The notes under the pieces were generated by a model. That model saw nothing but the letters and a program-made list of their open reading frames with translations, was not told the DNA's origin and did no database searches. A program made the translations under genes and the position numbers. From Phoronis australis (taxonomy: Eukaryota > Phoronida > Phoronidae): a stretch of DNA of 64,000 nucleotides. This document shows positions 12,901 to 25,419 of the stretch, piece by piece. The stretch spans positions 797,454 to 861,453 of the forward strand of contig NMRA01000114.1 in the NCBI GenBank assembly GCA_002633005.1, written 5' to 3'. Numbering within the stretch: position 1 is the stretch's first letter; each line of letters opens with the position of its first letter.

Positions 12901-15900
12901 GCTAGAAGGGCCTTTTGTACTATTGCGGGTGCCTCTATGTTTTGGGGAGTTGCTGTCAGTATGAATGGTAAACTTTGGTCCTGGATCGAAGTTAACAGCG
13001 CCAGTTAACTTCTCAGTAAACTCATGGATTTAATAGCGGAGCTCCTCGACGCTGTGGTGCAGTATGAACGGTCAACTTCGGTCCCATCAAAGTTATCACC
13101 AGGGGCCACTGTTATCGTGAACAATTACAGGGCAGTGTTGTCGCTAATAGGTTGTTCATATTTTGCTAGAATAATCACCAATCGAATTAGAAATAGGTTT
13201 TTGTGCCAATTGGCTCGTGTCATCGTCCCCAAATTATCACATAGAGTGCTACCTCGCGATTACTTCGATGACAACAGCATCAGCTATTGTTTACTTCAAT
13301 GTCCATTAACTACCGTAGCCAGTATGAACGGTTCAGTTAACTCCAGCTCCCCAGTTTAGCAGTTTGCATCTGCTCAAACAGGAGTTAGGTCAGTATGAAA
13401 GGGCTTCAAAACACTGCAGAAGGACTCTAGTCATTGTAGTATTAACCCACAATGCTGGTCAGATGGGGTCGGATGGTGGTCAGATGCTCCTGAGGTGCTC
13501 CTCAGATGCTATTTGCAACTGCTCTGTGATCCTCATGTTTTCTAATTTCAACAAAGTTTTTCTGAACTTCAAAGTTTTGAGTAGTTGTGGGTATTTTGAA
13601 GAAACTTTGCCGTATATGTCAACAACTGTTTTTTTTTGGCAAACTACAATGTACAGAATGTAAAAACTGTTCGGTATGAAGGATATTTTACTGTGACTTT
13701 GCTTAGCTCAAAAATTGAATGTCTTGACCATTTGGGAAAGAAAAAACAAAAAACCACAAGAAAAGACATTCTGCTATTGTATAAATCATTGGGAGTAAAC
13801 CATTCATGCTTCAGTTCACCCACGAGGGCAATTTGCACTATTGCCTGCCAGATTTATTACTCAGTCATGTCTCAGTGACCCTCTGTCCATTTGTCAAGAG
13901 CAGTCATGTCTCAGTGACAATCCTGTGTGGTGAGATTTGTCATTGGGACTGCCTTGTGACAGGTACACTAGGTACATAATTGAACTCTGAAACCCTCTTC
14001 TTAGACATTTTTTGCCCATCAGTGAAGATAATTAATGGGGTGCAGTTAATGGGGTGCAGTTAATGGGGTGCAGTTAATGGGGTGCAGTTAATGGGGTGCG
14101 GTTTAATTCATGGTCACATTGTGGTTGTTTCAGGTAATATGTCAAGTTAATAACGCCATTTGCGGTAATTAGGTCAGGCTGAAGTCCACGACTTCAACCT
14201 AAAATAACTCAGCCTTATGGCTGGAAATCATGCGGCAGAAGTAGTCAGTGAGCTTTGTTTTGTTCAACGTGTAATTGTTTAAGATAAGGTCATAACTTGG
14301 TCAAGTTAATATAGACACCTTTAATTACAAACAATAATCTTTGTGACTGTTTAACCAGTCACCGCCAGGTCAGTTGTGTATTTGCACAGAACTAGAAATG
14401 CCAGGCATAAAATAGGTCTAGTATTTCAGAGAAAGATAAAGTTTGTAAAGACTGTATTTCAGTTTCTGTTCAAAGCATTGTGGAAATTGTTATATTTTAG
14501 TGACAGTCTTGTTCTTTGGCTGTTAGCTAAGTTTTTGTAAACTCTTGTTGGAAATTACTGAACTTGGTATTTGACTTTGTTGAAGTCTGCCACTTTTTAA
14601 CACGGCATTTGTGTTTTTTACATTCTTGAAGCATCTCCATTCATTTCCCTTTACTTAGCTCGGACACACTTTTGGTTAGTCATAACATTCATAATTGATC
14701 TGTAGAAGTAATATTCTGTTATAATTGAAATGAACACATGGTTAACAATCGTTAACAATCGGCTCAACACCCATGTTGAACTAAGTGCCCAACTGCCCAT
14801 CCCAGCATTCTCAACAATTTCACTTTTGAATGCCCTTGTAGTAACGTTGCCCAACCCCAAAGAATTTCGGCAATTTTTCAAAATTACTAATCACGTGAAC
14901 ACCAAAGTAAGATTAGTTATATCCTAGATTGAATAATAGTTATTGCACTTGTTTTGGTTTTCATTGAAGACTGTAAAAACATAACCAATGTACATGCAAT
15001 CAGAACTATGTTCTTTAAACATGGGTAAATTACCCTGTTCACTACATAACCAGGATCTCAAATGGCACTTTCCTCAGGACTTGCCATCTGTCATTTATTG
15101 TCAGTCAGGTCTGTCTATTTTTATTGGCCTGTAAGGAGAAACAGAAACCTGGCATTGACTTCATTCATCAAATTAGCTATGACCTTTTGGATTGCAATGG
15201 CCTTGACTGGCAATACTCTGGTGGGCTGGTGTTAGAAACTAGTGGGAATCCTTATGGTTAGTGGTGACATTTGTCTGTTGCCAGTGCCCCTTGGTGGCCT
15301 GAGATAACTCAACTACACACCACTAATGGATGTGTCTGAGGTTTGAGGCTGGAAATTCTGAATGATTAGAAAAACTGATGAATCTCCCCTCATCTTTATT
15401 TTGTGGTTATTGGTGAAATTTGCGGTATCCTGTCTACCAAAACCTTGCATTCCTCAATAGCTGCAGTTGCTTTGGTTGGACATGAAGTGAAATTCCATCT
15501 TAGTTCACTCTCAGCTGTACTAGAAGTATGTCTGGGGGCGGCTGGCTATGAATACCCTGTTGGTGGGCGCAGAATTATTCACTACAACAATGTCAGCTGT
15601 TACAAAAGTGATGTCATGGTTTTCACATATGACACACTTCATTCAGTGGTAGGATCATGGACAACTAGGTCATTAAGTTAAAATTGCCAAATTCAAACTA
15701 TCATGTTTGTTGCGGCCAGTCTAGACGTAGAAACAGTCCATGAATTTCGCCGCATTTGTAATGTAATTGAGTAAAATAAGAATTCTTAACTCACTTTGTT
15801 TAAAATGGTTATCCCAATAGAAAAACTGATGTTTTGACGGCACTGTATGCGAGTTTAAGATGTAGCTTAAAAGCTTTGTTTAAGAATAAATCCTTTTGTA

Positions 15901-18900
15901 ACTATGAGCAAAAAAGACCCCGACAACCAAATGATGGTTTAATTGTATGAAACACCCACAGTAATGCGACTGACTGATGGCATGTTAATCTTTGTCAGGG
16001 TGTTAAGTATTTATTATCGCCTTGCACACGACGTCCAACGTACACCAGCCAATCACATGACAGCCGCAAGGACTTGCTTACGTCATACTTTAGTACGTGA
16101 CAGTAATTAGCCAGCACTAACATCAGTTGTCTTCCATTTTTTGTTTTTTAATACGTACTTAAAATTTCGGTTATGGTATGAACTGCTATTAAGTCAGGTT
16201 TAAGGATGATTATATAGTTTCACGTCAAAGACAGCTACAGATTCACATTTTTTTCCGCGGGGTGAGTCTGACAAAAATAGGGGTGCCTAAGAATCCTCCA
16301 TTGCAGCAACGGGTGGTCTGGACCCCTCTGTGGATCCATGAGTTGCTTTTGTACTCTCCCAAGACTAAAGAGTTCCCTGTCACTATCAATCGTTCATTCA
16401 GCCATAACACATTTCACTGCAGTTATTTCTGCACCCTCCAGCCATGGGTTGTCTATTCATGATTGACCATTTACCCTTTTCTCCTTGGGTTCACATGAGC
16501 TAAATCTGAGAGTTGGTTTTGTCTCGTTCTCGGTCCACGTCTTGTTCTCGGTCCACGTGAACATGTGTATTGTGAGCACTTCATAGCAGGCTGAGGTCGG
16601 GTTTGAGGAAACTTGTTGACGTTTTTGTATGAAATCAGTGGAATGCATCAAGCAGTCTCATAAACCAAGAGTTGTTCCCTGGGGGTAACCATTTTAATGT
16701 GGCTGTAGATCTGCATTTCATCAAAAGTCTTCTAGGACATTTAAAACTGGTCCTCACTAGTGCTTCTTGTGCTTAGGACTATACGCTGAGCACGACCTCA
16801 AGTGCTGCCACACTGTCTGTGGTCCAGAATTTGTCCCAAGTTTGTAGAAGTAAATGATCTAAATCTGATGTTGAACGCAGGGTTATAGTCACTTAAAAGT
16901 GATTTTGAAATTTAGTGTTTGCTCAGTTTTGATCTGTGGAAAAACGAGTTTATTTGATTTTAATGTGTCAGGACCATTATCGAAAGCTTAACCCTGACGA
17001 AAGGCATTCGTTAAAAACATTCTAGAAGTGTTAACTACCCTCATGTTAGAACAGTGGGTTGTCTCAAGTTTTAGTGTCTAAATTGTACATGCAGCACCCT
17101 GTATACACTATGCCGTTCTAAAAGAAAGGTCTCTTTCATTCCGCTACATTTTCATAACAAATTGTCTATTGTATTCTTTAGTATATTAGACTGATTTAGT
17201 ACTGATGTACATTGAGGAGAGGAGATAACTGGCTGCCTTGCCTGTGAAATGCCACGAGGATCACCGCAAATGTCAAGTTGATCTCTTTGTGGTTCTGCAA
17301 GACCCTGGAGAATATATTCAGATCACGTAGTCCAATCAGAACTTGGTGTGCTGTAGTGACCAACATGGTTTAGAAGTGGCTTGACCTTTATCTTAGTTTA
17401 CCACCCAACTGGTTGTGGGCTGAAATCAATTTTGATAAAACTTAAATCAATAGGCTTGTGTCCAGGTTTTGTCTCAGTTCTGTTCAATATATAGCAAGTT
17501 GTAGACTTGGACAACTTGAATTGATTTTCGCCTTTAGCTAACAGTGACTTCTATTGAGTAGTCATATACCATCAACCTCTTTCATGTTCTTTCGTCCAAA
17601 GTCTGTGGTAGTGCCTAGTTCCAGCATATGTAGCGAATAAATACATGAAACGTACCGAGCGTGGCATAGATGAAGTAATATCCCACGAGACATTACGCGG
17701 AATAATGTAGAGCAATACTACTACACCTTTAAAAACTTGGCATATTGGTAACTGAGGTCATACCAATATTATTCCAAATGCAAAATAAATTCTTGAACAG
17801 TGATGATACCATCCCTAACAGATTCCAGAACCCTCCTCAGGGTTGGTGGCATGTCCACGCCAACCCCTTATGTAGGGGATTCATGGGTGTTGAATGGAAT
17901 TGATTCTGTTTCGTACTGTTAGAGACTGCGCCATGTTTGCTAACTTGATATGTGATAAGTACAAAATTGACTCTTAGAGCGATAATTTTGTCTTTAACTA
18001 ACCGCATGGTTCAATCAATTGTTATTGCACATATCTAAATGTGCCATGGTTCTGATAAAATTTTTTGATTTATGGAGGTAAATATCTTTTCTGTTTGTCT
18101 AATGTGTAACTTGTTTTATCTTAAGTCTAAGATTTCCTTAAGCTTGTAGCAAGTATTAATTTTTTTGTTAATGTTTGTCAGGTACCCTCAACCCGGCGTT
18201 GCAGGACTCTGAGGGTAAACCGAAAAAGGACGTTGGCACGATAATCCACATTTTGAACGATCTACTGGGTGCTCAGCCTGGCGGTCGAATCCACCCTGCT
18301 GGTAAATTGCGTCGATCGCATGATAAGTCAGCAAGGAACAGCAAGTCAAAGCTGTCTGGGGGTAAGTGAATGTTTTCAATTTTAAGTTGAAGAGTGTTGG
18401 AACTGCGTCGGCATAAGCTAAAGTTAAAAAACACTTTGTCTTTGTATGCAGTTCAATTTTTCAATAACCATGTCTCACCGACTTTCATTGTTCTTATAGA
18501 ACAGCTTGGAGAAAGCAAACTGTTTTAAACGGAACTACCATTTTGCACAAGATTGATTTTACATGGCCAGTGATTTAACTTTATCCTCTTACATTTTACC
18601 TGGTGTCACGATAACAGTAGTTTACTTAGTCTCCCAAGTTATCTCCCCTCATTAGCAACTTGCAGTCTGTTCCCCATTCTTGACCTTTGTTGACCCTGGG
18701 TGTGATGAAAAGATTAGTTGACACAGTTTAGTCCATTACTAAACGGGGGTGTTGGGGGTGGGGAGTGAGCTGTTTTGTTGTGACAGATTAAGCATCCTGT
18801 TATGAAAGAAATTTGAAGTAAACATCCCATGCCTCATAATTTGTGGACTGTCATTTGTGCGTTACTGTTTTAAAGTCATCTAATGCTGATTTTGCAGCGT

Positions 18901-21047
18901 CTGAATTGCTTTGGTTTTATTGTAGTACTTGAAGCATGGCCTAGTTTTATGTTTGGCGCTTATCTCGTTTTAAATCCAGTGACATTTACTCTGAGACACA
19001 GTCTATCTTGTTTCATTGTCAAAAGCTCACGGAGATTGATAAAGGCTGTCTCCCACCTTTGTACTGGCCACGCACTGTCAGGCTTTTCGTGATCCTACAG
19101 GACTCGTGACATTTAGAATAGAGCTCAGCTTGGTGCACTCGGTTTAAATAAGCTCACGCCAAGTCTGTTCAAACAGTGCTAGCAGACATCACACTTAAAT
19201 CTTAGTTCCAATTACTACGTACAGTGTGAGCTGCTATCTCCACCTAGTGTCTGATCTTGGAACCATCATGTGACCAAGCTCATTGGTTTCAAAGTTTTTG
19301 AGCCAAGTCTTTAGCGTTAACGGTTTGTTTTGTGCGTTTGACTTGACATGAAACGGGTTCCAATCAGATGATACTTGGTGCGCCCTCTTAAGGTGATTAG
19401 CGCCTTCAGGGCAATCACTGCCACGTATTCAGAAAATTTTGCCTTCAAGAGGGTGTACTGCCAAACTGTCCGCATCTAGTTATCAGCTGCTGCTATTCCA
19501 TCGTTGCTGCGAATAAATTATTCTATTTAGTAGTTCTTCTTTATCTGACTAGAAATACATTTTCAACTTCTTTGTGTATTCGTATGTTCGTTGAACGAAT
19601 TAAGAAATATGCTGGTTCTTGGCAAAGACAGAAATCTCTTGTCATCTAATGAAGTTGACGTCAAAAGTTAGGTTCTTCAATATATTGCTGGTTCACAACC
19701 ACTTTAAGAAAGTAAAAAACGTGGCATGTATTTTTCATGGCTTGGAATTTTCCTATCTTATGAGGATTTCCTCTTTTGGTTTCTATTTCCTCTTATTTGA
19801 TTTCTAATTTTCTCTTTTTATCATTATTTTGACTTTATTCATGCCTATTTGTTTGTGGAAAGATACATCACCTGGAAAATTTTTGTCTTTTTGTCAATGG
19901 TCATTTCAAGCCCTGGCTTTTTATTAGAGGATTAACAGAATTCTTAGAATGTTCCCGTGAAAAATACTAGCTCACATAAATAGTGTGACTTGAAGTGCAC
20001 ATCAGCAGTTTTAACATATCGTAATTACTGGGTTCTATTCTTAGAAACATATTCCAATGTTCACCTGTTTATGTCAGTAATCCGTGAGAAATTGCATTTA
20101 GAATAAATTTGCTGTAGTTATCTTTCCTGCTGTAGTGTAGAGGAGTGATGAATATTTCCTCAAACTGTAACACGCTAAAGATGCAAGACTGTCAATTGAC
20201 TGCGTGTTGTTACAGTTACGGCATGCACTGTTTGTTCAAATGGTGATTAGAAGTTCGTCAATACTTAGAAAAGTATTTATATCCAGTAGTTTTTCATCAT
20301 TTGGTATGTACTCAGAGTGGCCTATCCCAGGTAATGCGATGGCTTGGATTTAGAATGTACAGTGGTGCCCTCTACCGTTATGCAAAAGAGAACTAATGGT
20401 ATTGTGGAACCGCAATGTTGTGTTTAAGGAACACAAATGCATAAATGTTGGAAAAACAACTTTTTTACGTTATTTGGTAGAATTTTGATGGTATGTTTGT
20501 ACAGAATCTAATTTAAACATTGGCCAGTCTTTTGAATGATCTACTTGATAATGCCAGTGAAAAAGCATCCTGATAAGTGTCTGAGTGGTGAGAATAGAAA
20601 ATAGCTCGCCTGCGGGGGCCAGTTGTCGGATGAGGGTCACATTTGACTGTGCATTCATTTATGCTGGTGGACAGCACGTTAACTAGCGCCACCTTGGAAA
20701 TTCCCGAGCTCATTAATCGTGCGCATCTCATGTGCTCTGTATTTGTTTTGTTTATAGTGGACAAAGTGCGGCTCACCCAAGAGAACCGTGCCACCAAAGG
20801 CAAGATGGAGCAGATCCGTGCAATGCTTGAAGAGCGGAGGCAGAAGAGGCGAGAGCGACAAGAGGCCAAAGTAAGCGAGACCTTCTGCTGGGAAACGCGC
20901 GAGAGGAATGGGTCTGACTCGAGTATGACTGAGAACGAGGACATAGACATGGAGTCCACCAATGTTGAGGCGTCTGTTACAGATAACGTGGCGGAAGCTG
21001 ATACAGGCTATACCAACCTGGCACACGAGAGCTCTATTCTAGCGTGA
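6487..21047 (+). CDS. MIDN: Midnolin, 3' part of gene (four coding exons, N-terminus not seen)
   Basis: Joined exons 6487-6948, 7527-7629, 18182-18361 and 20758-21047 give 344 residues plus stop, with splice phases 0, 1 and 1 matching at every junction. Conserved midnolin blocks appear in order: the segment after the ubiquitin-like domain ([20 protein letters not shown] then MMFVQLQL), a Ser/Thr-rich linker, [32 protein letters not shown], and the basic C-terminal helix beginning [20 protein letters not shown]. In mammals midnolin is a nuclear protein that captures short-lived transcription factors and delivers them to the proteasome without ubiquitination; the blocks around the linker form the substrate-capturing domain and the C-terminal helix binds the proteasome. 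That role is known for the family and inferred here. The first visible exon opens in phase 0 and the ubiquitin-like domain is absent, so the gene should start left of the window. Identification is secure. Confidence 0.93.
7527..7629 (+). CDS. MIDN: MIDN internal exon (PGAIIESM...GVYSGTFSG block)
   Basis: The acceptor ttgtcttgcag precedes AAAGTC and the donor is G|gtaagt at 7630; the exon is 103 nt, phase 0 to phase 1. It encodes the conserved [19 protein letters not shown] stretch, matching the human segment GAVIESFVNHAPGVFSG. Confidence 0.92.
7969..8640. repeat. Degenerate satellite-like array with a recurring cctagtggc motif
   Basis: A motif of the form gcgcc(a/c)(c/t)ctagtggc followed by a T-rich stretch recurs five times, near 8035, 8191, 8340, 8475 and 8576, about 100-155 bp apart. 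The flanks are also shared: the block at 7969-8060 (tggcacataggaat, then gatgctaccctctgg, then ggattcgaggca) reappears at 8420-8505 with substitutions. This is an old tandem array inside the 10.5-kb MIDN intron. Confidence 0.65.
10161..10268. repeat. 36-bp tandem repeat, three copies
   Basis: The unit ttgaggctatgtaagatctc plus attgactaatct begins at 10165, 10201 and 10237, an exact 36-bp period with very few differences, which indicates a recent expansion. It lies within the MIDN intron. Confidence 0.9.
14034..14106. repeat. 14-bp minisatellite (gttaatggggtgca), five copies
   Basis: The 14-base unit gttaatggggtgca is repeated head to tail about five times with almost no divergence; the last copy changes gca to gcg. 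It is strand-asymmetric (G-rich on the plus strand) and lies within the MIDN intron. Confidence 0.9.
18182..18361 (+). CDS. MIDN: MIDN internal exon ([13 protein letters not shown] block)
   Basis: The acceptor tgtttgtcag precedes GTACCC and the donor is G|gtaagt at 18362; the exon is 180 nt, phase 1 to phase 1. It encodes [19 protein letters not shown] followed by [12 protein letters not shown], the most conserved part of the C-terminal half, then a basic Ser/Lys-rich tail. Confidence 0.92.
18362..20757. other. MIDN last intron
   Basis: A 2.4-kb AT-rich intron bounded by gtaagt and tttatag. No repeat or RNA gene was recognised by eye. Confidence 0.6.
20758..21047 (+). CDS. MIDN: MIDN last exon with stop codon
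   Basis: The acceptor tgtttatag precedes TGGACA; the frame runs to a TGA at 21045-21047. The exon encodes the long basic alpha-helix ([20 protein letters not shown] then [11 protein letters not shown]) that ends midnolin, followed by an acidic Ser/Thr-rich tail. The helix matches the proteasome-binding C-terminal helix of the family. In the human protein a similar helix also follows an ENRAT motif. Confidence 0.92.
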
Positions 21048-24000
21048 TTGTGGAACTGATAGGGGTTAGTCACTGTCGGTATTTTGAAGTTGCTGCGTTA
21101 TGCGAATTTACCCAATAATAAGGGTTGGTGTGGCTCCTTGCATGCATGTCAGGCGCTGCAGACTCAGATGGGAAGAAAAAATGTGCAATTCTAGGTACGG
21201 AGTTTGAATTCACTCGCGACATTGTTGTTACCGCTCTTTATAAGCGAACCAACAGTTAAGTCCCGTCGGTACAAGACAACCCTTCTGTTGACATGATGCA
21301 GTAACCCTGAGTTCTATTGATAGCCGAAGCTGGTGTTATGTCAGAGTCAGCACTGATGTTGATGTTTACACTCCCTGTTCACTATATGATCTCATTAACG
21401 ACATTGTGTGCGAAATTGATTTGTCCCTCTTAGTGTTAACGGGACTTTCATACTGCTTGTTGTCGCCGTGGCAATAGAGTTTCATAGGGAATCACTGGTT
21501 CCTATTGGCATGCACAGGTGGTGGAAATAAGAGAGGGACATGGTCAGTATTCATTTCAGTGCTTGTTCTGGAGTGTGTTGGTCTGGATGTTCGTTGGTCG
21601 TGGTGTTGTTTAGTCTGATGTCTCACTGTAGTATGAGCTACCCTTTATCACCAGCAAGGGTGTCTCTTTGAGGAATGGGAAACTTAATGGTCTTCATTGG
21701 TTACACTTAAATAGCACACAGTATGGCCAACAAAAATAAAGATTAAGAATTTTTTTAGGTTATTACTATTATGATTTGTACCGTGTAAATGTCATAAAAC
21801 CACATTTGGTAAAGCTTGAAGTATTTACAGTAGTGTTTGAAATTCATTTGGCAATTATTCTTTTGCGAAATTACTGTATATCATTATGTCATTTTTAACA
21901 TTTAGTTTGAATATTCAACCTAAAGTTTCATTGAGCATTTCCTGTAAATTCACCTTTTGCACGTTAATCTTTATGCTTCCTGCGCGGTAACGAATTTGAC
22001 TTTAAAATTTGAAGACTTCGAAAGATCCTTAAAATTATTGTTGTTTGTAATGTATTCAGGTGCAGTTCCTTTCTTTGTTCTCTGTTGTTACGACATCGTT
22101 TTTAATGCGGGATTGATGTTGCCATAGTAACAGGTGTAATGATTCTGTTGACTTAGCGTATTATTCATTGATTGTATGAATCAATGAAGTCTGTGCTTTT
22201 CCATTTATGGGTATGTCCTTATATGGTCTTAACCTAGACTGCACCATGTTGTGGGGATGTTCAGGTTGACTGTTGAATGTAAACAATAGAGAAAGTACTG
22301 ACACCTTTTGTGGGTTTAGAGAACTATTGGTCATCATTGTGATAACCATCACAAAATGTTGGTCAATAGTGTTCAGAAACATTGAATATTAGACAAAATT
22401 TTATGGTGTATCTATAATGCCAAAAATTGATGGTAAAATCTCATCAATTGCAGACAAGAATTATTGCCAAATTCCATGTTTTTTCATCTTGCGAAGGCTT
22501 TTAACATTATTGCGACTACCTGTGTTACTCAAAACATTGTCTGTTGATATATGAAAAACAAAAAAAATCCAGTTTTACTTCTCTTTATTGTGTCCTAAAT
22601 TGGTGAGATTTTGCCGCAGCTCATAAATTTTAGAAGCTCATATTTTGTTATCTTCAATTTGTGCATTTATCTGACTTTAATTTTGTCTGATGCTAGTCAA
22701 GATAAAACTTTCCACTCTGCGAGCAGAAAGCACAGCCTTCTGTAATAACTGTATTGTTTCATGGTATGTTGTGAATACTCTTAAAGAATTTCATGGTTGA
22801 TAAAAAAATTAGACGTTTCATGTAACATGTCGCGATTTCATGTATTTAGTTACACTCTGCAAGATTTACCTTTCTCTAATTTTTATGGAAAAATAAATCC
22901 TGGAAAATCTACGGAGATTGGAAACTCAGTGGGAACCATTCAGTCTTGTTGGGAAGATTTGTTATGTTGGATTGCATGCCGTGTCACTTGTGTCGCTGGA
23001 TGATAACTAAAGCCAATTTCTGTTGTTGTATCCACCATGGCAGGCGCACCCTTCGCTGGGCAAAGAGGTGCGTGATGCTAAATAGTGCGACATGGTAACA
23101 AAAATCTGTGTGCCTGGGTGCAATTTCCATCAAAATTTATATTTTGCGTCACTTTTTTAGTGATAATCACAGGTATTTTTTGTGGAAAAAATATCACAGA
23201 GTACAAATGATGCCCGGCGTCACACCCTGGTCCAAGAGCAGTCAGTGTCCATCATTTTTGCCTGTGGTTTTCATTGATACAGCGGTGTGTTGTACATGTT
23301 TCATGTATTGTAAATATCTGTTATGTTGGTGTTAATTTTGATTATTGTTGTGCGTAACAAATTCAGCGACGAATCGATCCAGACAAAGATGTTTCAAGAA
23401 TATTGATCAGAGTCGGTGTCTTGTCACCTCTGTCTCAGCATATGCTGTCATTAATGGGGTGTTATCTCCCTGAGAAATTTTTGAATCAACATGGGAGATA
23501 ATATACAACAAAATAAAGACGACTGGAAAGGTTTTCTGAAATGTCTGCTGGATTGGACAATACCTCACGTTTTATATTAGTGAAACTAAATGTACTTTCA
23601 GTATTATACAAATTTTAATCTCATTTAATGTGATACAATTTCAATTTTAGGGATGTCTGCACTGCTTTTAGAGTTTACAGCATTTGCAAGTAATATAAAT
23701 ACTGTTGGGTTTATTCTTTTGGTATTTTAGAGGATTGTATACTGTATACAAATATACGAAATTGTGTGTGAATTTTAGTTTGTACATGTTAATAGGTATG
23801 ATTGTAAAATTATTGAAAAAATTAACAGAAAAATATACAACTTCATCATTAGGTTTTTGTGTTTTGCATTACAAATATGTATTCAGACGACAGCAGTGTC
23901 CAAATCCATGCATTGGGACTTGCATGCCAGTGATTTTCCCTGACGAATATGTCACTATAAGATATCAGTATACGACATTGAAATCTATTCAAACCGGTTT

Positions 24001-24690
24001 TATTGCTGTAGAATTCTTAACATAAATGTTGCCCTGCTACACATGAAAGGAATTAGGATCAGTGGTCATAATAATTAAGGAGAATTGATGACACCAGCAG
24101 TTCTTGTACATTTTTATTGATGGAAGTACAGGGTGAAGTGAAATGGAGTTTCATATGTTTACTTCCGAGACTTCTGCCCAGGCGTCGAATTGTAACCACA
24201 AACATAGCACATGTGTATGCCTAATGTAGTTTGATATTTCTACAGGTGAACCACTGTGGTCAATTTCAGGATCCATATTTGATACTATTGTACGTGGACT
24301 TCATGTAGTAAAAACAGACTCGACAAAAAACGTGAATCCACTTATGGTTACGGTAAAATTTCACTAATTTATGACACAATATGAAAGACAGGTGAAATAT
24401 TGCTTTTCTCGAAATTAAGCGTTGTGCCAAAATGCTGGTTTGCCGTGTTAAATTAAAGCTCAGTACCACGGGTACCAACTGACAAAAATTACGAGAAATT
24501 GTAATCCTTCAGAATGGTGATAATCGTACAGGAAGGGGGGGGGGGACCGGGAGGGAATACGAATTTAGCAATGACTGGGACAGATCAACTTAGTACCCGA
24601 TTTAGTTGTGAGGTTCCAGTAACTGATTCTCAAATCACTTTCAAGCAATGAGCTTGTATCCCACTATTACACGTAAGCCTTCAGAGAAGC
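21048..24690. other. MIDN 3' untranslated region and intergenic DNA
   Basis: The first 700 bases are probably 3' UTR. Beyond that the sequence is AT-rich with no recognised exon. Parts near 22390-22520 and 24340-24440 resemble the dispersed AT-rich repeat described at 61140-61225. Confidence 0.5.
21735..21740 (+). terminator. Candidate MIDN polyadenylation signal AATAAA
   Basis: An AATAAA hexamer lies about 690 nt after the MIDN stop codon on the sense strand. It is the first clear hexamer noticed downstream; use is inferred, not shown. Confidence 0.35.
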
Positions 24691-24697
24691 AGACGTG

Positions 24698-24837
24698 CGT
24701 TCAGTAACGCTAGGACCTACGCCAGTACCTAGCTAAAATCTAGCCAAAGTCACGTGTTCTCATTTAAAGTACACGGCCACATCTCACGTAATCTCACAAA
24801 GTCTTGCTTTTTAGCGAGGTCCCAGCGTTACTGAACG
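24698..24837. mobile_element. 140-bp TIR element (MITE-like), copy 1
   Basis: The ends are inverted repeats of about 21 bp: cgttcagtaacgctaggacc at the left and its near-perfect complement ending cagcgttactgaacg at the right. A second element of the same 140-bp length lies at 32508-32647. Similarity spreads a few bases beyond both ends (aggctggt on the right), so the true termini may be slightly further out. There is no coding capacity; it should be non-autonomous. Confidence 0.8.
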
Positions 24838-25202
24838 GGAGGCTGGTATGCACAAATTGATCGGCATGTAGGAATTGCTATGAAATCATTACTTTTTGCA
24901 TCCAATGTCGGAATAAATTTAGGAAAAATAGTTACCTAAACAGTGCACAATTTCTAGTCTTCTCAGTTTGGAACTAGATTCTTTGTAAATATTTCATTTG
25001 AGAATGCTCATTTCATTCATTAACCCACCAAATTTCACCAACAGGTGTCCCCGCAAGTGCTGCACAATGAATGGTTAGCATGTAGGAGGTTACATAGTGC
25101 TCATATGACTACTAAACCAAAATGTTGACGTACTTCACACTTAGAAATATTTCATTTTCCAAGCACCTCCAAGTCAATTAAAAAGTCATACACATCATAA
25201 CT

Positions 25203-25317
25203 GTCCAATCTATAATTAATACAATATTATAAAAATCAAACCGTTGTCCAATCTATAATTTATACAATATTATAGAAATCAAACTGTCGTCCAGTTTACA
25301 ATCTTCACAATGTTATT
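25203..25317. repeat. 43-bp tandem repeat, about 2.7 copies
   Basis: Units begin with gtccaatctataatt at 25203 and 25246 and a diverged third unit (gtccagtttacaatc) at 25289, giving a constant 43-bp period. Confidence 0.85.
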
Positions 25318-25419
25318 AACATTGTTATGGACTTATAGTTAAAATTTTCTGGTAGCCACTGAAGACTCACAGCATTAACCTTTCTATGAATGGCGACAAC
25401 ACATCCAGCAGCAGATTTG

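Larger units (their letters stand above)
8641..18181. other. Remainder of the large MIDN intron
   Basis: Apart from the two tandem repeats listed separately, this stretch holds short open frames without recognisable motifs. Between 12957 and 13400 a phrase like cagtatgaacggt recurs three or four times with spacing of about 100-260 bases, suggesting a worn repeat; the 13024-13359 open frame over it looks like chance. No coding exon was recognised. Confidence 0.5.

Noticed and set aside
13024-13359. Plus-strand open frame of 111 codons in the MIDN intron
   Set aside because: It overlaps a worn repeat with the phrase cagtatgaacggt, has no known motif and lacks splice context.
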